From Tepidimonas sp. (lineage in GTDB: Bacteria > Pseudomonadota > Gammaproteobacteria > Burkholderiales > Burkholderiaceae_C), in NCBI GenBank assembly GCA_025054905.1, contig JANWZF010000279.1:1-5705 (forward strand): a stretch of 5,705 nt of DNA, given 5' to 3'. This document shows positions 1-5,483 of this stretch, piece by piece. The notes under the pieces are model-generated. The model ran no database searches and had not been told where the DNA came from. It was given only the letters and a program-made list of their open reading frames with translations. The translations under genes and the position numbers were made by a program. The first letter of the stretch is position 1. The number at the start of each line of letters is the position of its first letter.

Positions 1-1
1 G

Positions 2-436
2 CCCGACAAGCCCGGCATCGCTGCCCAGATCCTGGGTGCGGTGGCCGACGCCAACATCGATGTTGACGTCATCATCCAAAACGTCGGCAAGGACGGACGC
101 ACCGACTTCAGCTTCACCGTGCACCGCAACGACCTGCACCGCGCGCTGGACGTGCTGCGCGGCCAGGTGGTGCCCGCGTTGGGCGCCAGCGACGTGGTCG
201 GCGATGCGCGCATCTGCAAGGTCAGCGTCGTGGGCATCGGTATGCGCAGCCACGTCGGCGTGGCCAGCCGCATGTTCCGCTGTCTGGCCGCCGAAGGCAT
301 CAACATCCAGATGATCTCCACGTCCGAAATCAAGATTTCGGTGGTGATCGACGAAAAGTACATGGAGCTGGCCGTGCGGGCGCTGCACCGCGAGTTCGAC
401 CTCGACCAGCCCGAGGACACTCTGCAAGGTGCCTGA
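2..436 (+). CDS. lysC: Aspartate kinase, C-terminal part (5' end outside window)
   Basis: This is the last 144 codons of aspartokinase, which phosphorylates L-aspartate as the first step toward lysine, threonine, methionine and diaminopimelate. The catalytic kinase domain lies left of the window. What is visible is the regulatory region: a first ACT domain opening with PDKPGIAAQILG and containing DVIIQNV and TDFSFTV, then a second ACT domain with KVSVVGIGMRSHVGVASRMF, GINIQMISTSEIKISV and a closing ELAVRALHREFDL segment. These are typical of monofunctional LysC enzymes inhibited by lysine and/or threonine (family knowledge). The frame stays open to the left edge, so the internal ATG codons near the start are not real starts. 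It ends with TGA at 434-436, after a normal C-terminus. The family is certain; which amino acid is the feedback inhibitor cannot be read from this part. Confidence 0.97.
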   Translation, partial: PDKPGIAAQILGAVADANIDVDVIIQNVGKDGRTDFSFTVHRNDLHRALDVLRGQVVPALGASDVVGDARICKVSVVGIGMRSHVGVASRMFRCLAAEGINIQMISTSEIKISVVIDEKYMELAVRALHREFDLDQPEDTLQGA

Positions 437-445
437 AAATCCGAC

Positions 446-477
446 CGCGGGCCTGTGCCCGCGCCCGATTCTCGGGC
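446..477 (+). terminator. Two tandem hairpins after lysC, weak terminator candidate
   Basis: Two small inverted repeats abut each other. The first is CGCGGGC (446-452) with GCCCGCG (457-463) around a CTGT loop. The second is GCCCGA (463-468) with TCGGGC (472-477) around a TTC loop, sharing base 463. They start nine bases after the lysC stop. Neither is followed by a run of T, so they are poor intrinsic terminators on sequence alone; they may slow polymerase, protect the lysC 3' end, or be tRNA leader structure. Confidence 0.4.
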
Positions 478-482
478 ATAAT
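477..482 (+). promoter_or_regulatory. Possible -10 box (CATAAT) for tRNA-Ser
   Basis: CATAAT lies 11 bases before the first base of the tRNA, in the only AT-rich patch of the gap, and matches the TATAAT consensus at five of six positions. At 17-base spacing the -35 position reads TGTGCC (454-459), a poor match that falls inside the first hairpin. It is the most plausible promoter for the tRNA gene, although co-transcription from lysC is also possible. Confidence 0.4.
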
Positions 483-493
483 AACAACTCTTC

Positions 494-587
494 GGAGTGA
501 TGACCGAGAGGCCGAAGGTGCTCCCCTGCTAAGGGAGTATACGGGCTAAAACCCGTATCGAGGGTTCGAATCCCTCTCACTCCGCCA
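494..587 (+). tRNA. tRNA-Ser, anticodon GCU
   Basis: The sequence folds as a complete class II tRNA with a long variable arm. The acceptor stem is GGAGTGA (494-500) with TCACTCC (577-583), the discriminator base is G584 and CCA is encoded at 585-587. The anticodon stem is CTCCC (521-525) with GGGAG (533-537), and the loop CTGCTAA carries anticodon GCT at 528-530, reading AGC/AGU serine codons. The variable arm is a 7-bp stem, ATACGGG (539-545) with CCCGTAT (552-558). The T arm is GAGGG (560-564) with CCCTC (572-576) around TTCGAAT. The D arm lies in ACCGAGAGGCCGAAGGT. No base looks degenerate. Confidence 0.98.
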
Positions 588-591
588 TAGC

Positions 592-627
592 AACCCCGCC
601 CGCTCATCAGCAGCGCGCGGGGTTTTT
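592..627 (+). terminator. Intrinsic terminator after tRNA-Ser
   Basis: AACCCCGC (592-599) pairs perfectly with GCGGGGTT (617-624), and a T-run at 623-627 follows directly. The 17-base loop may close further through CGC (601-603) with GCG (613-615). It begins four bases after the encoded CCA, so its natural role is to end the tRNA transcript. It also lies immediately before the tctB ribosome-binding site. Confidence 0.8.
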
Positions 628-630
628 CGT

Positions 631-636
631 GGGGGA
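631..636 (+). promoter_or_regulatory. Ribosome-binding site of tctB (GGGGGA)
   Basis: GGGGGA lies seven bases before ATG 644 and is the purine-rich element that favours this start. The in-frame GTG at 629 would have only the terminator T-run upstream and no Shine-Dalgarno sequence. Confidence 0.55.
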
Positions 637-643
637 CGAACGC

Positions 644-1090
644 ATGAACCGGGACGGACGCGACATCGTCGGGGGGGTGCTGATGGCTGCGATCGGCGCG
701 GCTGCGGCCCTGTACGCCCAGGCGGAGTATGAGCTGGGTGAACTGCGCAACATGGGCCCCGGGTTCTTCCCGGTGGTGCTGGGCTGGGTGTTGGCGGTGC
801 TGGGGCTGCTGATCGCTGTGCCGGCCCTCCTGCGCCAGGGCGAGGCCGTCACTGTGGCATGGCGCGCGGCGGCCTGTGTGGTCGGGTCGCTGGTGGTCTT
901 TGGGCTGCTGCTCAAGCCCGCTGGGATGGTGCTGGCCACCGTGGCGGCGGTGCTGGTGGCCTCGCTGGCCGATGACCGCTTCACGTGGCGCACGCGCCTG
1001 ATCACCGCCGTGGCCATTGCGGCCCTGACCTGGCTGATTTTTATCGCCGGTCTGGGGATGGTGCTGCCCACCTGGCCCTGGAGTGCTTGA
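644..1090 (+). CDS. tctB: Tripartite tricarboxylate transporter, small membrane subunit TctB
   Basis: This 148-residue protein is the small integral-membrane subunit of a TTT-family secondary transporter, which in the characterised Salmonella system works with TctA and the periplasmic protein TctC in citrate uptake. It begins MNRDGRDIVGG, the usual TctB opening, and carries the family motif NMGPGFFP at about residues 36-43. Four hydrophobic segments are visible, at roughly 8-25, 40-64, 72-108 (probably a hairpin pair broken near KPAG) and 120-141. ATG 644 is preferred over the in-frame GTG 629 because of its ribosome-binding site and the family-typical N-terminus. It ends three bases before tctA, so the two are surely translated from one message. 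The substrate cannot be deduced from TctB; in Burkholderiales such systems are used for many carboxylates. Confidence 0.92.
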   Translation: MNRDGRDIVGGVLMAAIGAAAALYAQAEYELGELRNMGPGFFPVVLGWVLAVLGLLIAVPALLRQGEAVTVAWRAAACVVGSLVVFGLLLKPAGMVLATVAAVLVASLADDRFTWRTRLITAVAIAALTWLIFIAGLGMVLPTWPWSA

Positions 1091-1093
1091 ACC

Positions 1094-2602
1094 ATGGACG
1101 TCTGGCAAGGTTTGCTGTTTGGCCTGCAGCAGGCCATCCAGCCGATGATGCTGCTGTACTGCTTCATCGGCGTGTTCATCGGGACGCTGATCGGCGTGCT
1201 GCCCGGGATTGGGGCGATGGCCACCATCTCGCTGCTGCTGCCCGTCACGTACCACATCCCGCCCACCGGCGCCATCATCATGCTGGCCGGGGTCTATTAC
1301 GGGGCCCAGTATGGCGGCTCCACCGCCTCGATCCTGCTCAACCTGCCGGGCACGCCGTCCTCGGCGGTGACCTGCCTGGACGGCTACCAGATGGCCAAGC
1401 AGGGCCGTGCTGGCATCGCGCTGTTCATGACCACCATCGCCTCGTTTGTCGGCTCGATGCTTGGCGTGGCGATCCTGGCCGGCTTTGCGCCCTCCATCGC
1501 CGAAATCGGCCTGAAGTTTGGTCCGGCGGAATATTTTTCGATGATGGCCCTGGGGCTGCTGGCCGCCTCCACGCTGGCCTCCGGCTCGCCGCTGAAAGGC
1601 CTGGCGATGGTGGTGCTGGGGCTGCTGCTGGGCACGGTCGGCACCGATGTCAACTCCGGTGTGGCGCGCTTTTACTTCGACATCGCGGAGCTGATGGACG
1701 GCATCAACATCGTGGCGCTGGCCATGGGCCTGTTTGGCATCGCCGAGGTGGTCGGCTCGGTCAACCAGCCGCGCGACGGACACATGACCCACGCGATCCG
1801 GCTGCGCGAAATGTTGCCCACGCGCGAGGACTGGCGCCGCTCGTGGATGCCGATGCTGCGTGGTACCGGCATCGGCGCATTCTTCGGAGCGCTGCCCGGC
1901 ACGGGCGCCTCGATCGCGTCGTTCATGTCCTACGCGGTGGAAAAGCGCGTGGCCAAGGAACCCGGCCGCTTTGGTCAGGGCGCCATCGAAGGGGTGGTGG
2001 GGCCGGAGGCCTCCAACAACGCCGCGGCGCAGACGGCTTTCGTGCCCACGTTGTCGCTCGGGATCCCGGGCGATGCGGTGATGGCGCTGATGTTGGGGGC
2101 GCTGATCATCCACGGCATCCAGCCCGGGCCCCTGCTGATGAGCAACCAGCCCGACCTGTTCTGGGGGCTGATCGTCAGCTTTGCCATTGGCAACATCCTG
2201 CTGGTGATCCTGAACCTGCCGCTGGTGGGGATGTGGGTGGCCATCCTGCGCATCCCATACCACGTGCTGTACCCGGCGATTTTGATTTTCATCGCGCTGG
2301 GCACCTACAGCGTCAACAACAACGTGTTCGACATCCACTTGGTGGCACTCATCGGCGCGCTGGGCTATGGCCTGGCGGTGCTGCGCTTTGAGGCCGCGCC
2401 GCTGATGCTGGGCTTTGTGCTCGGGCCGTTGATGGAGGAAAACCTGCGCCGGGCGCTGCTGCTGTCGCGTGGCGATCCGGCGATCTTCATCGAGCGGCCG
2501 ATCAGTGCGGTGTTCCTGGCTGCCGGGGCGCTGCTGTTCGTCTGGAGCCTGGGGGGCGTGCTCAGGCGCACGCTGCGCGAACGTGAACGTGCCCGTGGCT
2601 GA
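1094..2602 (+). CDS. tctA: Tripartite tricarboxylate transporter, large membrane subunit TctA
   Basis: The product (502 residues, the usual family length) is the main transport subunit in the inner membrane, thought to be cation-coupled and fed by a TctC-type binding protein. Two copies of a signature glycine/proline loop are visible: GVLPGIG at 34-40, followed by a helix with LLLPVT, and GALPGTG at 265-271. This fits the internal duplication of the family. Other conserved stretches are GVYYGAQYGGSTASILLNLPGTPSS after the first motif, FGQGAIEGVVGPEASNNA at about 293-310, and SLGIPGDAVMALMLGAL. Long hydrophobic helices run through the whole protein, and the tail is an arginine-rich cytoplasmic end (RRTLRERERARG). 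GGAG at 1080-1083 is a plausible ribosome-binding site. The last codons overlap the start of the asparaginase gene. No tctC lies in the window, so the binding protein may be encoded elsewhere. Confidence 0.96.
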   Translation: MDVWQGLLFGLQQAIQPMMLLYCFIGVFIGTLIGVLPGIGAMATISLLLPVTYHIPPTGAIIMLAGVYYGAQYGGSTASILLNLPGTPSSAVTCLDGYQMAKQGRAGIALFMTTIASFVGSMLGVAILAGFAPSIAEIGLKFGPAEYFSMMALGLLAASTLASGSPLKGLAMVVLGLLLGTVGTDVNSGVARFYFDIAELMDGINIVALAMGLFGIAEVVGSVNQPRDGHMTHAIRLREMLPTREDWRRSWMPMLRGTGIGAFFGALPGTGASIASFMSYAVEKRVAKEPGRFGQGAIEGVVGPEASNNAAAQTAFVPTLSLGIPGDAVMALMLGALIIHGIQPGPLLMSNQPDLFWGLIVSFAIGNILLVILNLPLVGMWVAILRIPYHVLYPAILIFIALGTYSVNNNVFDIHLVALIGALGYGLAVLRFEAAPLMLGFVLGPLMEENLRRALLLSRGDPAIFIERPISAVFLAAGALLFVWSLGGVLRRTLRERERARG

Positions 2603-3614
2603 GGCAGCGGCGCGCGTGCTACGGGTGCTGGGCACTGGCGGCACGATCGCGGGCCGGGCCGCCAGCGCCCACGATGCGGTGGGCTACCAGGCGGGCGTGC
2701 TGCCGGTGCACGCCTTGCTGGAGGGCCTGCCGCGGCCGGCTGGCTGGACGGTGCAGGCCCGGCAGGTGTTCAACATCGACAGCAAAGACATGTCGGCGGG
2801 GCACTGGCGTGCGCTGCTGGACGAGGTGGATGCAGCGCTGGCCGAACCCTCGGTGGGGGCCGTGCTGGTCACACACGGCACGGATACGCTGGAGGAAACC
2901 GCCTGGCTGCTGCAGGCGGCGTTGGCACCGGCCAAGCCGGTGGTGCTGACCGGCGCGATGCGCCCGGCCAGTGCGCTGGCCCCGGACGGCCCCCAGAACC
3001 TGATGGATGCCCTGGTGCTGGCCACGGACGAGCGCCTGCAGGCCGGCGGTGGCGTGTGGGTGACGTTGGCCGGGCGGGTGTTCGATGCGGCCTCGGTGCG
3101 CAAGGTGCATCCGATGCGCCTGGACGCCTTTGCCGGGGGGGACGCCGGTCCCGTGGCGTGGGTCGAAGGTGGGCAGGTGCGCTGGCTGGCGGGCCTGCCG
3201 GTTCAGCCGCCAGTTGCTGTGGCGCGTCTGGCCCCGCAGCAGTGGCAGCGGGCCCCCTGGCCACGGGTGGAGTGGATCACCAGCCACGCTGGCGCGGATG
3301 GCGCGCTGGTGCGCGCCTTGCTGCTGCAACACCGCGCCGCGCAGTCCGGTGCGGTGGCCGAGGCGCCGTTGCGGGGCCTGGTGGTGGCGGGCACCGGCAA
3401 CGGCGCCGTGCACGCGGCGCTGGCTGAAGCGCTGGGGCAGGCGCAGGCCGAAGGGGTCGAGGTGTGGCTGACGACGCGTTGCGCCGAGGGCAGGGTGGTG
3501 GTCGCTGACAGCGGCGGCCGCGCGGCGCAGCGCTGGAACGTCTGCCCGCTGCCGCCTGCCAAGGCGCGCGTGGCCTTGCTGCTGCACCTGTTGCAGCGCG
3601 ACGCGACGGGTTGA
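2595..3614 (+). CDS. Asparaginase family protein (L-asparaginase/glutaminase), cytoplasmic
   Basis: The protein has about 339 residues and belongs to the bacterial asparaginase family, which hydrolyses L-asparagine (some members also glutamine) to aspartate and ammonia. All expected catalytic elements are present, numbered from GTG 2595: LGTGGTIAG with nucleophile Thr17, NIDSKDMS with substrate-binding Ser63, HGTDTLEET with Thr96-Asp97, GAMRPASALAPDGPQNL, and VRKVHP with Lys170 at the catalytic lysine position. AGTGNG follows in the C-terminal domain. No signal peptide is seen, so it should act in the cytoplasm. The start is uncertain: in-frame GTGs lie at 2583, 2589, 2595 and 2616, none with a strong ribosome-binding site and no nearby ATG. 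2595 overlaps tctA by eight bases, suggesting translational coupling. The neighbouring transporter hints that it processes an imported amide or feeds a dicarboxylate pool, but this is inference. Confidence 0.93.
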   Translation: MAEAAARVLRVLGTGGTIAGRAASAHDAVGYQAGVLPVHALLEGLPRPAGWTVQARQVFNIDSKDMSAGHWRALLDEVDAALAEPSVGAVLVTHGTDTLEETAWLLQAALAPAKPVVLTGAMRPASALAPDGPQNLMDALVLATDERLQAGGGVWVTLAGRVFDAASVRKVHPMRLDAFAGGDAGPVAWVEGGQVRWLAGLPVQPPVAVARLAPQQWQRAPWPRVEWITSHAGADGALVRALLLQHRAAQSGAVAEAPLRGLVVAGTGNGAVHAALAEALGQAQAEGVEVWLTTRCAEGRVVVADSGGRAAQRWNVCPLPPAKARVALLLHLLQRDATG

Positions 3615-3616
3615 GA

Positions 3617-3658
3617 CGCGCCGCGCCGCGCCACGGCAGGGGCGCCGGCGCCGGTTTT
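3617..3658. repeat. GC-rich repeat patch between convergent genes
   Basis: The 42-base gap between the two convergent stop codons holds three tandem CGCGC units (3617-3631) and two tandem GGCGCC units (3641-3652), which form a 12-base palindrome. The patch runs into TTTT at 3655-3658. GCGCC (3628-3632) can pair with GGCGC (3641-3645) around an 8-base loop. It may terminate the asparaginase transcript, but the stem is not placed ideally against the T-run. On the minus strand no T-run follows. Confidence 0.4.
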
Positions 3659-4313
3659 AGTGCTCCAGGGCGTCGAAGACGCGCTGCGTGATCTCTTCCA
3701 CCGTGCCCAGTCCGCAGATGCGGCGGTAACGCGGTGCATGGGCAGGGTCCTGTTCAGCCCACTGGCGGTAGTAATCGACCAGTGGCCGCGTCTGCGCCGC
3801 ATACACCTCCAGCCGCTTGCGCACCGTTTCTTCCTTGTCGTCGTCGCGCTGGATCAGGTCTTCGCCCGTGATGTCGTCCTTGCCTTCGACCTTGGGCGGG
3901 TTGTACTTGATATGGTAAGTGCGGCCCGAGGCCGGGTGGACGCGCCGACCACTCATGCGCTCGATGATGGCCTCGAACGGGACGTCGATTTCCAGTACCA
4001 CGTCGAGCTTGACGCCGGCCTGGCGCATGGCCTCGGCCTGCGGAATGGTGCGCGGAAAGCCATCGAACAGAAAGCCGCTGGCGCAGTCGGGCTGGGCGAT
4101 GCGATCTTTCACCAGGCCGATGATGATGTCGTCGCTGACCAGGCCGCCGGCGTCCATCACCTGCTTGGCTGCCAGCCCCAGGGGCGTCCCCGCCTTGACG
4201 GCGGCGCGCAGCATGTCACCAGTGGAAATCTGCGGAATGCCGTACTTCTGGCAGATGAACGCCGCTTGCGTGCCTTTGCCAGCGCCCGGAGCGCCCAGCA
4301 GGATCAGTCTCAT
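3657..4313 (-). CDS. adk: Adenylate kinase
   Basis: The 218-residue protein catalyses ATP + AMP = 2 ADP in the cytoplasm and sets the adenylate energy charge. It matches the long-form bacterial enzyme and can be numbered as in E. coli. The P-loop GAPGAGKGT is at 7-15 with Lys13. The AMP site contains STGDMLR with Arg36 and FDGFPRT with Arg88. GRRVHPASGRTYH (122-134) opens the LID domain, which holds Arg123, and QRDDDKEETVRKR supplies Arg156 and Arg167. The LID lacks the four cysteines of zinc-binding forms, as is normal in proteobacteria. The start ATG at 4313 has an AAGGAAA ribosome-binding site ending a few bases upstream. It lies 142 bases downstream of kdsB on the same strand, and that gap may hold its own promoter. 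It ends convergent to the asparaginase gene, with TAA at 3659-3657. Confidence 0.98.
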   Translation of the reverse strand: MRLILLGAPGAGKGTQAAFICQKYGIPQISTGDMLRAAVKAGTPLGLAAKQVMDAGGLVSDDIIIGLVKDRIAQPDCASGFLFDGFPRTIPQAEAMRQAGVKLDVVLEIDVPFEAIIERMSGRRVHPASGRTYHIKYNPPKVEGKDDITGEDLIQRDDDKEETVRKRLEVYAAQTRPLVDYYRQWAEQDPAHAPRYRRICGLGTVEEITQRVFDALEH

Positions 4314-4377
4314 GGGTTTCCTTTGCTCGTCACGTGGTGATGGGCTCGTGGAGCTGCCGCGCCGTCTCCTCGGGTGG

Positions 4378-4394
4378 GCGCTGGCCGCCAGCGC
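4378..4394. repeat. Inverted repeat at the presumed adk transcript start
   Basis: GCGCTGG (4378-4384) and CCAGCGC (4388-4394) form a perfect 7-bp stem around a three-base loop. On the minus strand it begins four bases after the candidate -10 box of adk. It would therefore lie at the very 5' end of the adk leader, either as a stabilising hairpin or as a short operator-like dyad. No T-run follows on the minus strand, so it is not an obvious kdsB terminator. Confidence 0.45.
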
Positions 4395-4397
4395 GCA

Positions 4398-4406
4398 AGA
4401 ATAGCA
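4398..4406 (-). promoter_or_regulatory. Candidate extended -10 promoter of adk
   Basis: On the minus strand these bases read TGCTATTCT, an extended -10 element (TGN followed by TATTCT, four of six matches to TATAAT). It lies in the only AT-containing patch of the 142-base kdsB-adk gap, 84 bases before the adk start codon. The region where a -35 box is expected (about 4421-4426, AAGCCT on the minus strand) is weak, which extended -10 promoters tolerate. Confidence 0.4.
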
Positions 4407-4455
4407 TGGCCACCCGACACAGGCTTACAGCGTGCCGGTACCGGGGGAGGTGTCC

Positions 4456-5247
4456 TCAAGAGCGGTGCAGCCCTGCCCACAACTGGCGCACGCGCGCCAG
4501 ATCCTCGGGCGTGTCCACGCCCGGGCCGGGGGCGCGCTCGGTGACCGTCACCGCGATGCGCTGGCCGTGCCACAGCACGCGCAGCTGCTCCAGCGCCTCA
4601 CACTGCTCCAGCGGGGCCGGCTCAAGCTGCGGGAAGCGGCGCAGAAAGCCCGCGCGGTAGGCGTACAGCCCGATGTGGCGCAGCGGTTGCGCCCCGGCAG
4701 GGCGTTGGGGCAGCGGCTGACCGGCATCCTGGGTCGGCGCGTCGCGCCACCAGGGGATCGGCGCCCGGCTGAACAGCAGCGCGGTGCCCTGCGCATCGAG
4801 CACCACCTTGACGATGTTGGGGTTGAACAGATCGGCAGCCTGCGCGATCGGATGCGCCGCCGTGGCCATGACGCAGTCGGGCCTCCGGTGCAGCAGCGCC
4901 GCCACTTCCCGCACCAGAAGGGGGTCGATCAGGGGCTCGTCGCCCTGCACGTTGACGACGATGGCCTCATCAGCCAGCCCGAGTCGTTGCACCGCTTCGG
5001 CCAGCCGGTCGCTGCCGCTGGGGTGGTCGGCGCGCGTCAGCAGCGCAGCCACGCCGGCCTGGGTGCAGGCCTGGGCGATGGCCGGGTCATCGGTGGCGAC
5101 AGTGCAGCTCAGGGGCGCGCTGGCCCGCGCGCGCTCGGCCACCCGCACCACCAGCGGGGCCCCGCCCAGATCCAGCAGCGGCTTGTCGGGCAAGCGCGTC
5201 GAGGCCCGTCGCGCCGGGATCAGCACATGAAACGCCGGCCCACTCAT
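4456..5247 (-). CDS. kdsB: 3-deoxy-manno-octulosonate cytidylyltransferase (CMP-KDO synthetase)
   Basis: The 263-residue protein activates KDO with CTP to CMP-KDO, the donor used by KDO transferase to start the lipopolysaccharide inner core on lipid A precursor. Family motifs appear in order: LIPARRASTRLPDKPL (9-24, nucleotide binding), TRADHPSGSDR (71-81), NVQGDEPL (99-106, with metal-binding Asp103), FSRAPIP (159-165), RHIGLYAYR (190-198 region), LEQLRVL (218-224) and GVDTPEDL (242-249). The usual SGTDR/SGTER reads SGSDR here, a conservative change. It is somewhat longer than E. coli KdsB (248 residues). No Shine-Dalgarno sequence is visible before ATG 5247. Instead the start overlaps the stop of the upstream Trm112-like gene as ATGA, so translation is probably coupled. 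Its position between lpxK and adk is an arrangement I associate with Burkholderiales. Confidence 0.97.
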   Translation of the reverse strand: MSGPAFHVLIPARRASTRLPDKPLLDLGGAPLVVRVAERARASAPLSCTVATDDPAIAQACTQAGVAALLTRADHPSGSDRLAEAVQRLGLADEAIVVNVQGDEPLIDPLLVREVAALLHRRPDCVMATAAHPIAQAADLFNPNIVKVVLDAQGTALLFSRAPIPWWRDAPTQDAGQPLPQRPAGAQPLRHIGLYAYRAGFLRRFPQLEPAPLEQCEALEQLRVLWHGQRIAVTVTERAPGPGVDTPEDLARVRQLWAGLHRS

Positions 5248-5462
5248 CGCGGTGTTTCAGGGTTGGGTCGCGCCGGCGCCAGGCGGTCCAGTTCGTCCTC
5301 GCTGAGTGCGCGTGCCTCGTTTTCCAGCAGGATCGGAATGCCGTCACGCACCGGGTAAGCCAGACGCGCCCCGCGCGAGACCAGCTCGCCCGTGGCACGC
5401 GCCAGCACCAGCGGCCCCTTCGTGACCGGGCAGACCAGCAGCTCCAGCAGCTTTGCATCCAT
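5244..5462 (-). CDS. UPF0434/Trm112-like small protein
   Basis: This 72-residue protein begins MDAKLLELLVCPVTKGPL and contains LVSRGARLAYPVRDGIPILLENEAR, the hallmark of the UPF0434/Trm112-like family (YcaR in E. coli). Members are small soluble proteins, and eukaryotic Trm112 activates methyltransferases; the bacterial role is not established. The canonical zinc-ribbon motif would be CPxC, but here only Cys11 remains and the second cysteine is threonine, so zinc binding by this motif is unlikely. The charged tail after about residue 48 (SEDELDRLAPARPNPETPR) is poorly conserved and probably flexible. In-frame ATGs at 5474 and 5471 would add up to four residues. The 5462 start is preferred because family members usually begin MDxKLLELLVCP. 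No ribosome-binding site clearly favours any of the three. It overlaps kdsB by four bases and lies 21 bases after lpxK. Confidence 0.9.
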   Translation of the reverse strand: MDAKLLELLVCPVTKGPLVLARATGELVSRGARLAYPVRDGIPILLENEARALSEDELDRLAPARPNPETPR

Positions 5463-5483
5463 GCGCGGCATCATAGCGCGGTG

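Noticed and set aside
629..643. GTG 629 as the start of tctB
   Set aside because: Only the terminator T-run lies upstream and the added residues (MGDER) are not family-like. ATG 644 has GGGGGA at good spacing.
985..2391. A 468-codon open frame on the + strand overlapping tctB and tctA
   Set aside because: Its translation is rich in Arg, Ala, Gly and His with no hydrophobic or domain pattern, while the tctA frame matches a known family throughout. Long shadow frames are expected in GC-rich genes.
2619..3587. A 322-codon minus-strand frame opposite the asparaginase gene
   Set aside because: It is an antisense shadow of a gene with all catalytic motifs intact, and its His/Gln/Arg-rich translation is typical of GC-rich antisense frames.
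3660..4340. A 226-codon + strand frame opposite adk
   Set aside because: It mirrors adk almost exactly in extent, and adk matches E. coli residue by residue at the active site. No family is recognisable in the antisense product.
4435..4444. CCGGTACCGG palindrome just after the kdsB stop
   Set aside because: Ten-base GC palindromes are common by chance here, there is no loop or T-run to make a terminator, and no second copy was noticed.
4432..5358. A 308-codon + strand open frame opposite kdsB and the Trm112-like gene
   Set aside because: It is the antisense of well-supported genes, its product is low-complexity (Gln/Arg/Gly/His-rich), and no ribosome-binding site supports it.
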